This document shows positions 9,127 to 21,919 of a stretch of DNA of 64,000 nucleotides, one piece after another. The translations under genes and the position numbers were made by a program. Position 1 is the first letter of the stretch. Every line of letters begins with the position of its first letter. Source of the stretch: Begonia masoniana (Eukaryota > Streptophyta > Magnoliopsida > Cucurbitales > Begoniaceae); the NCBI GenBank assembly GCA_022432975.1, contig CM039510.1, forward strand, positions 14,650,381 through 14,714,380, written 5' to 3'. The notes below the pieces were generated by a model. That model saw nothing but the letters and a program-made list of their open reading frames with translations, had not been told where the DNA came from and did not search any database.

Positions 9127-12115
9127 TGTAATATCCGACTCGTACGGATTTTTGAGGATATTATTATTTTAATATAGGATGGCATTTTTGTAAATATGTC
9201 AAATCAGGTCCGTTTTACGAAAAGAAAGCGTCATGACGATCCTAACAATTAATAGGAATTTTAAAGAAATTTAAGGAATTCTCAGAATAATATCGATATA
9301 TTCCGAGTAAATACGCTTTTCGTAATATAAAGGACGTTTTAGTAAAAATAGTAAACGAGGTCCGATTTGTGAACGGACAGTTTTAATAGAACCCAGATAA
9401 TAAGTTGGATTTATTGGCGAAATAAGAAATTCGAAACGGTTGAAAACACGAGAGGTAGTGATGTTCAATAAATAAATAAACTAATTAAAATAAATAATGA
9501 AATAAAAATAAAATTAAAATTAAAAACTTAATTTTAATTAAATCAGCAGAATGGTTAAAAAAAAAACCATTCTGCTGTGTTTCTTCACCGCGACCCGCAC
9601 CCGAGCTCCCGACGACAGCCCGACGACAGAGACGAGCGACGCCTCTCCGACAGCCAACGGCGGCGACTTCTCGCCGTTCTCAGGCAGACAACGGCGACGT
9701 GCGATCTCCGGCCCGTCTCGCGCACAAACCGAATCGGTGAGTGATTCTTCGCCCTGTTTCGGTTCAATTTGGGGCCGAGGGTGACGAGCTCGATTGAGCT
9801 CCGATCACCGGCCGTTTATGGTCACTTCCGGCGTGGGTTTGCCAACTCTTGGGCCGGCTATTGTTGCTCGGCCGCGGAATGCTCAAGTTGATCGAAAATC
9901 TGAGAATTCCGAATTGGGGGATTTCGGTTTTCGGTGTGTTGCCTCGTGATTTCGATTTGTTAAGGCTAATTGAGGCTAATTAGGGTTGATTGGTGAGGAA
10001 ATTTATGAGAATTGATGAAAAACCGAAAATGGTGAAATTCCCGGTTTAGGGCAGATTCGGGTTTTGCTGCAATTGACCTAGCTACGGTCGATTGTTTTAA
10101 AATTCCTTTTGGCAGATTAAAATAGGTTATTAGAGGAGCGCGTGGCCACTGGAATCGTTCGATTCCGATAACCGACGCGAAAGTTACGCGCGTTCGAAGT
10201 TTCGGGTCGGTTTTTACCGAACCCAAATTAGGGTCTGAAATTGATAGGTTTATAGTAATTAACGATGTAAAGGACGTATTGAACGTTATTGGACGGAGTT
10301 AGAGTGAATTGCGAGAAATGTTAAATTTGTGAATTTTCGGGTTTTTAGGAAAACTCGTTAATTGTGATTTTAAGCTATCGAGCGTTAATCGTTGTTTAAA
10401 TACTTCGATTAATTAGGTGAAGATTTTAGGGAAATTCCTTAGTTAAGGTTTTTGTTAAATTTGGACATTTAATTGTTTAAGCTCGTATTAACGACAAATT
10501 GATGAAAATTGCGTAGGTAAACAACGCTCGTGGACGGAGCAAGAGCTGCAACGGGCACGAGGTAAGTTCTCGTGATCTTCTCTGGCCGATTGGCCTACAC
10601 CGTACTTCGATGTAGCGTCGAGGATCTTAATGGATTGTTTGTTTTAAATTGCTTTGGGTCGGGTAGATAGGTTTATAATTGTTATAGGTTATTCTAATTT
10701 GGTCTTGATGTATGCATGTTGGTTGTTTAGTTTATGTTCATATCTGCTCATGCATCACGTATTTCAAATGTTATGAAAATGAATTTCTGCACGATGTTTT
10801 AAAGTAAATGCAAAGAAAGAATGACCCTTCGGTATATAGTTTAAATGGCCCGTCGGTATACAGTTTATAGAAAAGCAAAGTAAAGAAAAGTTTAAATGAC
10901 CCTTCCGTATATAGTTTAAATGGCCCGTCGGTATACAGTTTATAGCAAAGCAAAGTAAAGCAAAGTAAATAAAAGTTTAAATGACCCTTCGGTATATAGT
11001 TTAAATGACCCTTCGGTATATAGTTTAAATGACCCTTCGGTATATAGTTTAAATGACCCTTCGGTATATAGTTTAAATGGCCCATCGGTATACAGTTTAT
11101 AGCAAAGCAAAGCAAAGAAATCGGTATACAGTTTATAGTAAAGCAAAGCAAAGAAATCGGTATACAGTTTATAACAAAGCAAAGCAAAGCAAAGCAAAGT
11201 AAAGTAAGTAAAGTAAAGTAAAGAAAACAATGCATGATTTACAGATTCATATGCACAGCACGCATTTGCATTTAGTAGAGCTTACTGAGATTTTTATCTC
11301 ATAGATGTCTGTATGGTGTAGGTGGTTACGAGGAAACAGGTGAGGACGAGCTTCCTCCTCCTGAGGTATGAGGCAGTTGACGAAAGATGGATTGCGGTGG
11401 TGTGTTGCGCAGTCGATGCTTACCTGACCCGTGGGGATGTAAGTAACGGTATTGAGAGGTTTTGGGTTAATGATGGGTTAGTTAGATGAAACTGTATAGT
11501 TGATAGGTTGATATTTTGACGTTGATGGATAATTATACTGTTAGATCATTTTAGAATGCTTGGTTCTGGTTAGGTGTTAGATTTTTATGCTGATGTTTCA
11601 AATGTTTTGTTTAAATCATTAATTTAACGTTATGGGAATGTTTTTAGTTTAATTGGTAGTTGGTACGTTTTAGGGTGTTTGATTCTGTTTGGTTGATAGA
11701 TTTGTTTTATAAAACGTTTGTTAAGGTTTTTATTTAGATTTTATGAACTGCTTGGTGATTTTGTAAACAGGAGGATATGTCACACTTTTAAACGGAACCA
11801 TGCAGTTTATTTTCATGAAAATGTACTTCATTTTAATCGTGTTTAGAGTCGGTTTTGGGTAGAGTTACGAGAACGTGTGAATGTTTGAAAAGTTTATGTA
11901 AAATGTATAATTGAAATGTAGATAGAAATGATATTGTGAAGAAGTGATGAGTTGATAAAATGAGGAATGATAGAAGGTTGAGTGGTTTATGTAAACTGTT
12001 TTTGTATGATAAATGAATTTTCTTTAAAGGTTTTCGAGGATGTTTTTAATTGATTTAGAGGCTTAAAAAGAAAAATTTCGTACGGGAAATTAGGAATAGT
12101 ATGAGGGTCGTTACA
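9127..12115 (+). mobile_element. Solo LTR, long-LTR family 2
   Basis: Starts TGTAATATCC, ends GAGGGTCGTTACA, and is flanked by the 5 bp duplication gaaat (9122-9126 and 12116-12120). At 2989 bp it matches the family seen at 15820, 55706 and 61120. No primer site, polypurine tract or coding region is enclosed, so it is a solo LTR left by LTR-LTR recombination. It contains a possible splice donor GAGGTAAGT (GT at 10562), tandem repeats, and a possible acceptor GGTGTAG (AG at 11320-11321). It interrupts minus-strand copia pol. Confidence 0.9.
10822..11222 (+). repeat. Minisatellite inside solo LTR
   Basis: A 24 bp unit (core CCCTTCGGTATATAG plus TTTAAATGA) is repeated, alternating with runs of the 5-mer CAAAG / TAAAG. 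The equivalent position in the 55706 and 61120 LTRs has one CCCTTCGGTATACAG copy plus CAAAG runs, so copy number varies between family members. Confidence 0.85.
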
Positions 12116-12399
12116 GAAATTCTCATTTGGAGTTGTTTCTATTTCTTTAGAAGTTGTTTCCAAGGGTGTGCTCTCTTGATTAGCACAATTCTTAAATTTT
12201 ATGTCAAGAGTTTTCATTTCCCCTTCAAGATCAATATTCAACTTCAAATTGTTTAATGATTAAATTGATTCATCAAATGTAAGATATTCTTCCACAACTA
12301 GGGTTCTGTTGTTGTAAATTTTATAATCTGTGCTAGTTGAAGAATAACCTAAGAATATTTCATAATCCGTCTTGGAGTCAAACTTTCTTAAATTATCTT
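12116..12399 (-). pseudogene. Ty1/copia integrase-RT linker, broken
   Basis: The minus strand reads DNLRKFDSKTDYEIFLGYSS, the typical copia segment after the integrase core, followed by weakly conserved linker sequence. It joins in sense to 34105 (which ends ILNTKD) once the intervening insertion is removed. Confidence 0.8.
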
Positions 12400-12686
12400 T
12401 GTTGTGTCAAGAGGAGCCATCATTCGATCACGAGCCAAATCCTTGGCCGAACCTTTAACTAATAAGTGTGCTCTTTTTGTAGGTGAGGCATCCTTTGAAG
12501 GCTTGAGGTTGGAGCCAAGTTCACTAAACATGGAGAAGCCTTTCCACTTGCTAACATGGGAGCACCCCTCGGCCACTCCAAAATGGAGAAGGAATTTTTC
12601 TTCCTTGTGACAATTAATGTAGTTTGAATTTGCTTTTTTTTTTTTAAAAGACTTTAGCATATTTTATGTATTAGGTGGCATGAAAT
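12400..12686 (+). mobile_element. Solo LTR (TAT-like), left part
   Basis: Starts TGTTGTGTCAAGAGGAGCC; its other end is at 34104. The start resembles the minus-strand solo LTR at 35785-37172 (TGATGTGCCAAGG), and both contain GTAG.TGA..CATCCTTT-like and CCTCGGCCAC motifs. Flanks atctt (12395-12399) and atctt (34104-34108) form a target duplication with one base of ambiguity. After removal of the nested gypsy the LTR is about 1.0 kb. The TAT-like label is tentative. Confidence 0.6.
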
Positions 12687-14886
12687 TGTAACGCCCTGAG
12701 TTTTATAAACCCGATTCGTTACTCATAACCCGGACATAACTAAGAAATTTTGGAGCAATTTAAAACTTCGCTCGAAAGTCAAAATTTGACATTTTTTTTT
12801 TCTAAAACCTCAAAACGTTAAAACTTGCAACGGAAATTCTTTTGAGCAGAATAGAGTTAAGCAAAACTATAAAAGAATGTTTAAAAAAAAATCTGTTAAA
12901 ATATTAAGAAAGTAACTGGGCCGGAAGAGATGAAGGCTTAAGCGTGAAATACTCAAAGTTCTTAAAAGTCAAACACATCATCCGCTAAACAAAGTCAACG
13001 AAAAGGGCAAAAGCAAAACCGAAAGTTTCCACCGATGATGTCAGCCGGATGAATCATTCATCTAACTTCTGCCGACTGCAAAACGACAATTTTTGCTACT
13101 CGCGTCTACCGATGACATCAGTCGGATGATTCGTTCATCCAGCCTCTGCCGACTACAAGACGACAAAACTTTTACTCACGTCTTCCGATAGAACAAACTA
13201 CATATACCGATCATAAAACGACAAACTTCTACTACATCATCCGATAGGTTTAATACCCGACATCCACCGATCGCTAAACGACAAAAGACTTTTACCTTCA
13301 TCATCCGATGGATAAAACACTCGACATCATTCAGTTACAAAATGACAAATTTTCTACTTACATCTTCCGATGGCTTCCACTGAAGACATCATCCGATGAC
13401 TTTACTGAAGACATCTTTCGATAGACAACAGAACAACAACTCTACATCTGCCAATAGACATCATCTACCGATAAATCAAAAATACTCAATGAAAACAGCG
13501 TAGAACAATTTCACTCTAACAAGAAAACTCCTACTACCAGTAGAAACATGAACATTTTACTAAAAACCATTCAAAATTATTTAAATCAGTGTATTACTCC
13601 GAAATATGGTAAAACCACTATTAAACTGACGGAGTATCATTAACAGAAAAGTCTCAAGATGTGTTCCAAAAACATTAAAACTACTACTGTCATAAAAACT
13701 CAACGTACTTAAATTGAAACATTGTCAACTAAACCTTCACAACTACTGACATCAGTTAAACCGCCCCGTCAGCTGCCAGTTCGATACATGAATGCACCCC
13801 CTCCAACCTGCCTAGCTCTCAACAAACTCAAAGAACACACCTGCTGTCTTTTCTTCACCTACATCACAAAACTCATCTATTAGCCTAATGCTAAATAAGT
13901 GAAGCAATCATGAAATGAAATGCTGAAATGTAAATCTTAATCATGCAGTTTCTACTTTCCCAGCTCAGTTGCATTCACATTCATCGTAATCTGATCTCAA
14001 TATTCAATTGGGAGTGAGATCAACTCTCCCAAAGTCATAAATTATCTTCATCAATTAAGGGGAGGATTAATTCCCTTAACAGCTATAATGATCCCCAGGT
14101 TCCCTTGGGAGTGGGATCAACTCTCCCAATGTTATAAATCCACTTCATCAATTAAGGGGCGGATTAATTTCCTTAACAGCTATAATGATACGTTCTGTTC
14201 ATGCCTCACCATACATTCTATGTAAATTCATTTTCGTATTCTTTCAAAACATGATGCATGACCAAGCTGAAAACATTCAACATGCAGAAAACCTATTGTT
14301 TTGTGATGTAGGCCCAAGGGCACAAGCACACTTCACTTACCTGGCTCTCCTGGAAATGCTCGGTGTTGCAAACTACTTTAGGAGCTTACTCAACCTAAAA
14401 CCATGGACAGATTATCGATTAGATTTTACTAAACCTCATTCTACACTATCCAGAACCCTAAGGAAACTAGTTTAGGAGCTTAGTTCGTTATACATCTCCG
14501 ATTACCACAAAACCTGAACTAGATCGCTCACAACATTCTCGAAACTCACATTTATCCACTCCCTAAATCATCGATAGTTACCAATGCAGCAAGGAATCGA
14601 AATAGAACTCACCTAGTTTGGAGAAAAAAAAATCGGATGGAAGAATTGCCTAGAGACCTCTACTGCTTGAGCTAAATACCGAGAAGGGAGAGTAGGGAAA
14701 GAGTGGCGGCTACAGTGCATTAAATCCAAAATCTCTTTCCTTAAATACGTTATCCACTATTTAAACTTCCAATTACTCTAATGCCCTTGCCTAGTCATCC
14801 ATTAACCCTACTTTTATTATTGCCAAAAAGTGTGCCATTAATTTAAAAAAAAATATAGAATTGGTTTGATAGAACCAAGTGTTACA
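12687..14886 (-). repeat. 3' LTR of the minus-strand gypsy element
   Basis: 2200 bp, TG...CA in plus orientation (TGTAACGCCC to AGTGTTACA). On the minus strand it starts TGTAACACTTGG after the polypurine tract (14887-14917). It contains a diverged array with CCGATGACATCA-type motifs (about 13020-13460) related to the array at 27781. A possible donor CCAG/GTAAGT lies at 14339-14342 and an acceptor TGTAG at 13859-13860 (minus strand). Confidence 0.88.
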
Positions 14887-14921
14887 ATCTACCCTCCTTA
14901 AGAGAATTTTGTCCTCAAAAT

Positions 14922-15819
14922 TCAGTACCTGAACAGTTCTGGATGTTGGTCCATCATGTCTTGCTGGCGCTCCCAAGTTGTCTCCTCAATGTTCTGGTTA
15001 TGCCAAAATACTTTCACTAGTAGAACTTCTTTGTTGCGCAACACTTTCACAGCATAGTCTAGGATCTTTATTGGTTTCTCCTCATATGTAAGAGTAGGAA
15101 GAACTTCAATACTCTGCTGTTCCACAATCTATGATGGATCTCGTACACACTTTTTCAACATGGATACATGGAACACATTATGGATTCCTTCCATAGAAGC
15201 TGGTAGCTGCAACTGATAGGCTGCTCTCCCAACTCTCTTGAGGATAGTGAACGGCCCAATAAATCTGGGGTTCAACTTGCCTCTCTTCCCGAATCTCACA
15301 ACTCCTTTAAATGGTGATACCTTGAGGAAAACTTCATCACTTACCTCAAACTCCAATTCTCTACGTCTCTTATCTGCATAACTTTTCTGTCGGCTTTGAG
15401 CTGTCAAGATTCGTAGCCGGATCAGAGCAATCTTTTCCACTGTCTGTTGCACAATATCAGGACCAACCAAACGTGCTTCTCCAACTTCATCCCAATACAA
15501 GGGAGATCTGCACTTACGCTCATACAATGCCTCATAAGGTGTCATTTCTATTGTTGCCTGAAAGCCGTTATTATAAGAGAACTCTACTAATGATAGGTAC
15601 TTACTCCAAGAACCCTGAAACTCTAATACACATGCACGAAGCATATCCTCTAATGTCTGAATGGTCCATTCAGATTGTCCATCTGTTTGTGGATGGAAGG
15701 CTGTGCTAAAGTTAAGTTGTGTTCCCATAACTTTATGCAAACTTTTCCAAAACTTAGACATAAATCTAGAATCTCGGTCAGAAACTGTAGCGCTTGGAAC
15801 TCCATGCAAACGTACAATC
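14922..15819 (-). pseudogene. Gypsy integrase C-terminal half and chromodomain
   Basis: Minus-strand reading: [15 protein letters not shown] (second catalytic Asp of the DDE core), [20 protein letters not shown] (region of the catalytic Glu), GPFTILKRVG, FHVSMLKKC, then EEKPIKILDYAVKVLRN and ETTWERQQDMM of the chromodomain. A TAG at about 15126-15128, consistent with CAG to TAG, separates integrase from chromodomain. The upstream half lies at 18365-18866, split off by the solo LTR. Confidence 0.9.
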
Positions 15820-18364
15820 TGTAATACCCAGCGGTACGGAAATTAATATTTTAATATATGATGGCATTTTTGTAAATATGTCAAATCAGGTCCGTTTCGC
15901 AAACAGAAAGCATTATTACGATCCTAATAATTGATATGGATTTTAGGAAAATTTTGGGAATTTTAGAAGTCGTAACATTAATTTTACGAGAATTATGTTT
16001 CTCGTAATATAAATGATATTTTGGTAAAAATAGTAAACGAGATCCGATTTGCGAACGGACAGTTTTGATAAATCCCTAATAATAAGTTGGACTTATTGGT
16101 GAAATAAGGAAATTTAGAAAAAACGAATCGTTAGTTAATTAACGAAACGAAGGACGAAATAAATAGAAATCAAAGGAAGGGCAAAATTGTAATTTACCAA
16201 GTAAAATTTTATTAAAAAAAACTATAACTCTTCTTCTTCTTCTTCTTCTTCTCCACGCAATTTCCCTCTCTCTCCCTGCGAATTCTCCCTCCTTCGGCGA
16301 TTCACGGCGATTCTCCATTTCCGACGATCGAGCTCTCCGATCGTCTCGATCCTTCACGTTTCTTCCTCCTCTCGCAACCCTAGGTACGATTCTAAGGTTT
16401 TAGGAAAGTTAATTTCGGTTTTTACGAAGTTTAAACGATTAGGGTTCGTTTAGGGTTTCGTAAAAAACGCGATTTATGGTTCGAGATTGATAGGTTTATC
16501 GAGTTTATGGATATAAATGACGTATTGAATGTTATTGGAGGAAGTCAATTTGATTTGGTGAGAAATGTTAAAAATTGAGAATTTAGGGATTTTTGGGGGA
16601 AACTCGTAAACGGATATTTCGTGGTATCGAGCGCGAATTGGTTGTTGAAACGCCTCGATTAGTTGAGTTATAGCTCTAGGAGAAATTCCTTAGTTAAGGA
16701 TTTTGCTAGTTCCAGCATTTAATTGTTTAAGCTCGTTTTAACGACAATTTGGTGAAATTGCTTAGGTAAACAACGCTCGTGGACGGAGCTTGAAGTTCAA
16801 CGCGAACGAGGTAAGTTCTCGTGATCTTCTCTGGCTGATTGGCCTACACCGTACGTCGAGGTCGTCTCGAAGAATTTTGGTGACGCTTTTGGTTTAAATT
16901 GTTATGGTTGGGTAGTTAGATAGGATATGCTTTTAATAGCTTTTATTGTCTTGATGGTATGTATGTTGTTTGTTTACTTTAAGTATGTAACTGTTCATGC
17001 ATCACGGTTTTAAATTATGCATAGAAAATGAATTTCTGCACAATGTTTTAAAGAAAATGGCGATGCGGCCTAGAGAGGGACTATTGATCTATTGTGTAGG
17101 CACAAAGGGGTCTGTCACAATACCGCATCTAATATGTACTCATGTATGTTATGGTCACGCGAGGTGGGGCTCAGGCACGGTTGTACGTGTTGTAAGCGTG
17201 TACCCCCCACCTCTAAGTGGAAAGGGTAGTCCGACCGCTGGATGTGCCCTCTTCATTTAGAGGGATGAGATCTCGGTGACAACCAGAGTAAATATATGAA
17301 AACGTTGCATGATTTTACGAACTCATTTGCACAGCACGCATTGCATTTACGTAGAGCTTACTGAGATTTTTATCTCATAGTGCATCTGTATGGTGTAGGT
17401 GACTTCGACATAGGTGAGGACGAGGTCCCTCCACCTGAGGAGTGATGCAGTTGATGGAGGATAATTACGGGAGTGCGCTGGCACAGTCGAGGCGTATTTT
17501 GACCCGTGGGACTCCTGGTTAGATGTTTTGAGGATTTTTTGGAATTATCAGGCTGATGATTGTATAGAAACATTTTAGGGTGTTTGGTTCTGATAGTTGA
17601 TAGGTTACGTTTTGAGTTTTTGAAACGTTTTGAAAATGTATTTTGTAAATGTTTGGTATTAGGTAAATGTTCGTAGTTTTTAAACCGAACCACGCAGTTT
17701 GTTTTTACAAAAACAGATTATGTTTTAAATGTGTATTGGAGCCGTTTATTTTGAGTGATTGGTGAAGATTTAGGGAGGTGAAGGTTGTTGTATGTTAATG
17801 TTGTAGAAGAAAGTGTGGATGAGATATATGTGTTTAAGTAGGGTAGAAATGAGCAAAGAAAAGAGGACGTAAAGTCCTCTGGAATTTCAGATAACAGAGG
17901 ACTTGGCGATCGATCGCCTGCAAGTGGCGATCGATCGCCCCTCTTGCTTGCGCTCTGGAAGAATTTCCAGAGCGCATGCCGAGCGATCGCCAGGCAATGT
18001 CGATCGCTGGGCATAAGATGATCGCCCAGGGGCGATCCAACTGGTGAGCGATCGCCAGTGTGTGATCGCCATGGGGCGATCGATCACCGGTTTTGGGCGA
18101 TCGATCGCCCCTCACATTTTTGGGACAAAGGTCCCTTCTGCCCCTATTTTTGTCTTGTTTCGTTGGCTGATGGTTTTTAATGGTTTTAATTAATTGTTTT
18201 AAGTTTTATTTAAATTGTTTTAAAGTTTGTTAATGGTTTATAAACTTAGACTTCGATATCGATTTAAAAAGTTTTAATTCCGCTCACACGTACGAGATTT
18301 ATTTAGGATATAAAGATAAAAAAAATAGTATGGGAAAATTGGGTACAGTGTTAGGGTCGTCACA
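15820..18364 (+). mobile_element. Solo LTR, long-LTR family 2
   Basis: Starts TGTAATACCC, ends TAGGGTCGTCACA, and is flanked by the duplication caatc (15815-15819, 18365-18369). It is 2545 bp with no internal region. It splits the integrase of the minus-strand gypsy element between the residues before and after LHGVPSA. It contains a CTT run (16229-16252), a donor GAGGTAAGT (GT at 16811), an acceptor GGTGTAG (AG at 17397-17398), and a cluster of GATCGATC palindromes at 17905-18111. Confidence 0.92.
17905..18111. repeat. GC-rich GATCGATC palindrome cluster
   Basis: Several copies of GGCGATCGATCGCC-like palindromes plus AGAGCGCATGC and GAGCGATCGCC variants lie about 250-460 bp before the LTR end. 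A different palindrome cluster occupies the corresponding place in the 55706 and 61120 LTRs. Confidence 0.85.
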
Positions 18365-19648
18365 CAATCTCCTGTATGTACAATTCAGCAAGTTGATCCA
18401 TCGAGTAAGTCATCCTTACTGGTAGGAAGTGGGCATATTTGGTTAATCGATCAACTATCACCCAAATTGCATCCTGTCCCTTTGCTGTTCTAGGCAATCC
18501 CACAACAAAGTCCCTCGTTATTTGTTCCCATTTCCATTCAGGAACTGGTAAAAGTTGCAATGTTCCTGAGGGTCTCTGATGCTCAGCTTTAATCTGCTGA
18601 CAACACAAGCATGATCCTACATACTCTGCCACACTCCTTTTCATACCTGGCCACCAATAATACTGTCTAAGATCTTTGTACATCTTTGTACTTCCAGGGT
18701 GGACAGAAAATCTGGAAGAATGTGCTTCTGAAAGGATCTCTCTTCTAAGTTTATCATTAGTCGAAACAAACCATCTATTCCTAAACTTAAGGATTCCATC
18801 ATCAGAATGGTTGAAATCCGACTTGTCAGTAGATTCCATGCTCAGTTTGTACTTGTTGCACTCCACATCATTTATCTGAGCTTACTTTATCCTTTCTAGA
18901 ATGGTAGGTCTCAGGGATATGGTCGAAAGCATAGCTGATATACTGGATACTGCTTCTAAATTAAACCTTTGGAATTCTGACTCTAAGGCTAATGGCATAT
19001 TGAAAATCATAGTTGGGGTTGGCGTTGATACTCTACTCAAAGCATCTGCCACAACATTTGCTTTGCCGGGATGGTATTTAATCTCAAAATCATAATCCTT
19101 CACAAATTCCAACCATCGCCGTTGCCTCATATTTAATTCCTTCTGTGTGAAGATGTATTTCAGACTTTTATGGTCCGAAAATATATCACAAGTTTGACCA
19201 TACAAGTAATACCTCCAAATCTTAAGTGCAAAAACCACTGCAGCTAGTTCTAAGTCGTGTGTGGGGTAATTCTTCTCATGTGTTTTCAACTGTCTAGAGG
19301 AATAAGCTATTACCTTACCGTCTTGCATCAACACGCATCCAAGACCAATTTTGGAAGCATCTAAATTTACCATTTTCAACGGGAAGGATTAATTTTGGGG
19401 CATTGGTCAGTTTCTGTTTCAAGGTCTGGAAGCTAGATTCACATTCCTCTGTCCATGCATACTTGATGTTTTTCCTAGTTAACCAAGTGAGAGGTGTAGC
19501 AATCTTCGAGAATCCTTCAATAAATTTTCTGTAATACCCGGCCAATCCAAGGAAACTTCGAATATCAGTGGCGTTCTTTGGTTGGGGCCATTCCTTAACT
19601 GCTTGAACCTTTGCTGGATCAACAGATATGCCATCTCCAGAGATGACA
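18365..19648 (-). pseudogene. Gypsy RT end, RNase H and integrase N-terminus
   Basis: Minus-strand reading: [20 protein letters not shown] and [19 protein letters not shown] (end of RT), [16 protein letters not shown] (RNase H, first catalytic Asp), [33 protein letters not shown], then [18 protein letters not shown]...CLCCQQ (zinc-binding integrase N-terminus) and [12 protein letters not shown] (integrase core). A deletion and frame change near 19380 removes a few residues at the RT/RNase H junction, and a TAA lies near 18879. It is contiguous in sense with 29807 and with 15819. Confidence 0.9.
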
Positions 19649-21764
19649 TGTAACACCCGGTTCTTTAGAACTAAGTCTTATTTCTTTCTAAAATTAATGA
19701 CACTCTTTAAATGGTGATAGTAAATGTATGGTTATTGAGTGACTAGGCAAGGGTATAAGAGTAACTTGAAATTTAAAAGTGGATAACCTATTAAAGGGAA
19801 GAGATTTAGTGATAAATGCACGATAGCCGCCACTGTTTCATCTTTACTCCTTTCGGTATTCGACTCAAGCTCAGCAGAGCTTTCGGCGATTCTCCCACCC
19901 GATTTCCCTTTCAACCTGGTAAGTTTTCCTCATTTCTCTCGAGTTTAAGCAGTTAGACAACTGAGGAGTATAATGTGGGGATTTTGCGGATGTTGTGAAT
20001 GAGAGTAGATTCGGGTTTAGTGTAAAATTTGGGGATGCTCAGTGAATAGAACTCCTAATTGTTCACTTAGGTTTTCTGAATGCTTTAGAATGAGGATTTG
20101 TAAGGATTGACTTAATGCTCTGTTTATGGTTCTAGGTGAGCAATTTCGAAGCAACTCCTAACCGAGTATTCACCAGGAATCCAGGTAAGTGAAGTATTGT
20201 GTGTGCCTTCGGGCCTACATCACAAAACAGTAGGGTTATGCATGTTTGAGTGTTTTCTTTATGTCATGCATCATGTTTTTGAAGAAACACGAAAATGAAT
20301 TTACATGGAATCAATGGTAAGGCATGAACAGAACGTGTTATGATAGTTATTAAGGGAACTAATCCGCCCCTTAATTGATGTAGTGGATTTATAACATTGG
20401 GAGATTGATCCCACTCTCAAGGGAACTGAGGGATCAGATTAGCTATTAAGGGAACTAATCTGCCCCTTAATTGATGTAGTGGATTTATAACATTGGGAGG
20501 ATTGATCCCACTCCCAAGGGAACCGAGGGATCAGATCAGTTATGAATGAACGTGAATGCAACTGAGATGAGAAAGTAGAAATTTGCATGTTTAGGAATTT
20601 TGTGTTTCAGTGTTTTAGCATCTCATTTTCTTACTACTTTACTTACTTAGCATTAGGCTAATAGATGAGTTTTGTGATGTAGGTGTTGAGGATACTGCAG
20701 GTGATTTCCTTGTGTGCACAGATGAATAGATGAGGTTGGAGGAGTACATTCATGCTTCGGTCTAGTAAACTGATGAGGCGGGTTAACTGGTGTCAGTTGT
20801 ATGAAGGTTTAGTTGACAATGTTTCAATTTAAGTGTGTTGAATTTTCATGACCGTAGTGGTTTCAATGTTTTGGGTACCCTTTTTTTGAGACTTACTGAT
20901 AATAGTATTCTGTTGGGATTTTACGTGGGTACTCACTGGATTTTAGTAATGCAATGGTTTGAATTGTTTCTGAATGGTTTCAGTGAAGTGAGTAAATTCC
21001 TTTCCGTAGTTAGAGTTGTTGTTCTGTTCTCTGTCAGTAGATGAAGTCTATCGACAGTTGTTGAGTTGTTTTTCTGTTTTCTATCGGTAGATGAAGTCTA
21101 TCGGCAGATGTTGAGTTGTTATTCTGTTCTCTATCGGTAGATGAAGTCTATCGACAGTTGTCTATCGGAAGATGTCCTCAGTGGAAGCCATCGGATGATA
21201 CAGAATGTAATTTGTCATTTAGTAATCGGTATATGTAGCTTGTTTTACTGGTGGATGTATGATAAAGTCGATCGGATGATGGCTAACGTCACCGGTGGAT
21301 GTAGGAAGTGTTTTGTCGTTTTGTGACCGGATGATGGCTGACGTCACCGGTGGATGTAGAAAGTGTTTTGTCGTTTTGTGACCGGTTGATGTAGCCAAAG
21401 CTTTGTCGCTTGTCACCAGGGAAGCCCTCTGGTTCAAGTTTCAGCCTCTTCCGTTGACTTTGCTCGGCGGTAGATATGTTTGACTTCTGTAACTTTTCGA
21501 GTGTTTCACGATTTAAACCCTTACTTCCTTTGGCCGATTGTTTCTTACTATTCCAACCGATATTTAAACATTTCTTTTATATAGTTTTGTTTAACTCTAT
21601 TTTTGCTTAAATGATTTCCGCTGCTAGTTTTTTTTAAATATTTTGAGGTTTTAGAAAATGTCAAATTTTGACTTTCGAGCGAAATTTTAAATTTTGTCCA
21701 AAGTTTCTTAGTTATATTCGAGTTAAGTGTAGCGAACCGGGTTTATATAATTCGGGGCGTTACA
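19649..21764 (+). repeat. 5' LTR of plus-strand gypsy element
   Basis: 2116 bp from TGTAACACCCGG to GGGGCGTTACA. It holds a possible intron: donor CCAG/GTAAGT (GT at 20185), acceptor TGATGTAG (AG at 20681-20682). Between them are two copies of a roughly 110 bp segment (about 20340-20535, with AAGGGAACTAATC and CATTGGGAG). Downstream, at 21012-21165, are three copies of a 50 bp repeat that is hugely expanded in the 3' LTR. Confidence 0.95.
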
Positions 21765-21767
21765 GTA

Positions 21768-21778
21768 TGGTATCAGAG
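21768..21778 (+). other. Primer-binding site, tRNA-iMet
   Basis: TGGTATCAGAG, three bases after the LTR end, complementary to initiator tRNA-Met. The twelfth base is A instead of C. Confidence 0.88.
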
Positions 21779-21919
21779 ACATTCAGTTAAACCGTTCAAA
21801 AGATTACTCATCAGTGCCAATCGTTGCATGGAAGTACTTCAACAATTGTAAGTGTTTATGTTAACCTTAGTTAATAGATATTTAAGAGTGCAAATAACGC
21901 TGTACAGGAACTTAGTACA

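Noticed and set aside
10771..11235. Minus-strand frames with repeated Tyr-Thr-Asp-Gly and Tyr-Thr-Glu-Gly motifs
   Set aside because: They arise from the 24 bp and CAAAG repeats in the solo LTR; the frames overlap each other.
12404..12660. A small gene with SRGAIIRSRAKSLAEPL on plus or an overlapping minus frame
   Set aside because: It lies at the start of a solo LTR and is cut by the gypsy insertion. A faint likeness to retroelement linkers (RSRAK) is not enough for a call.
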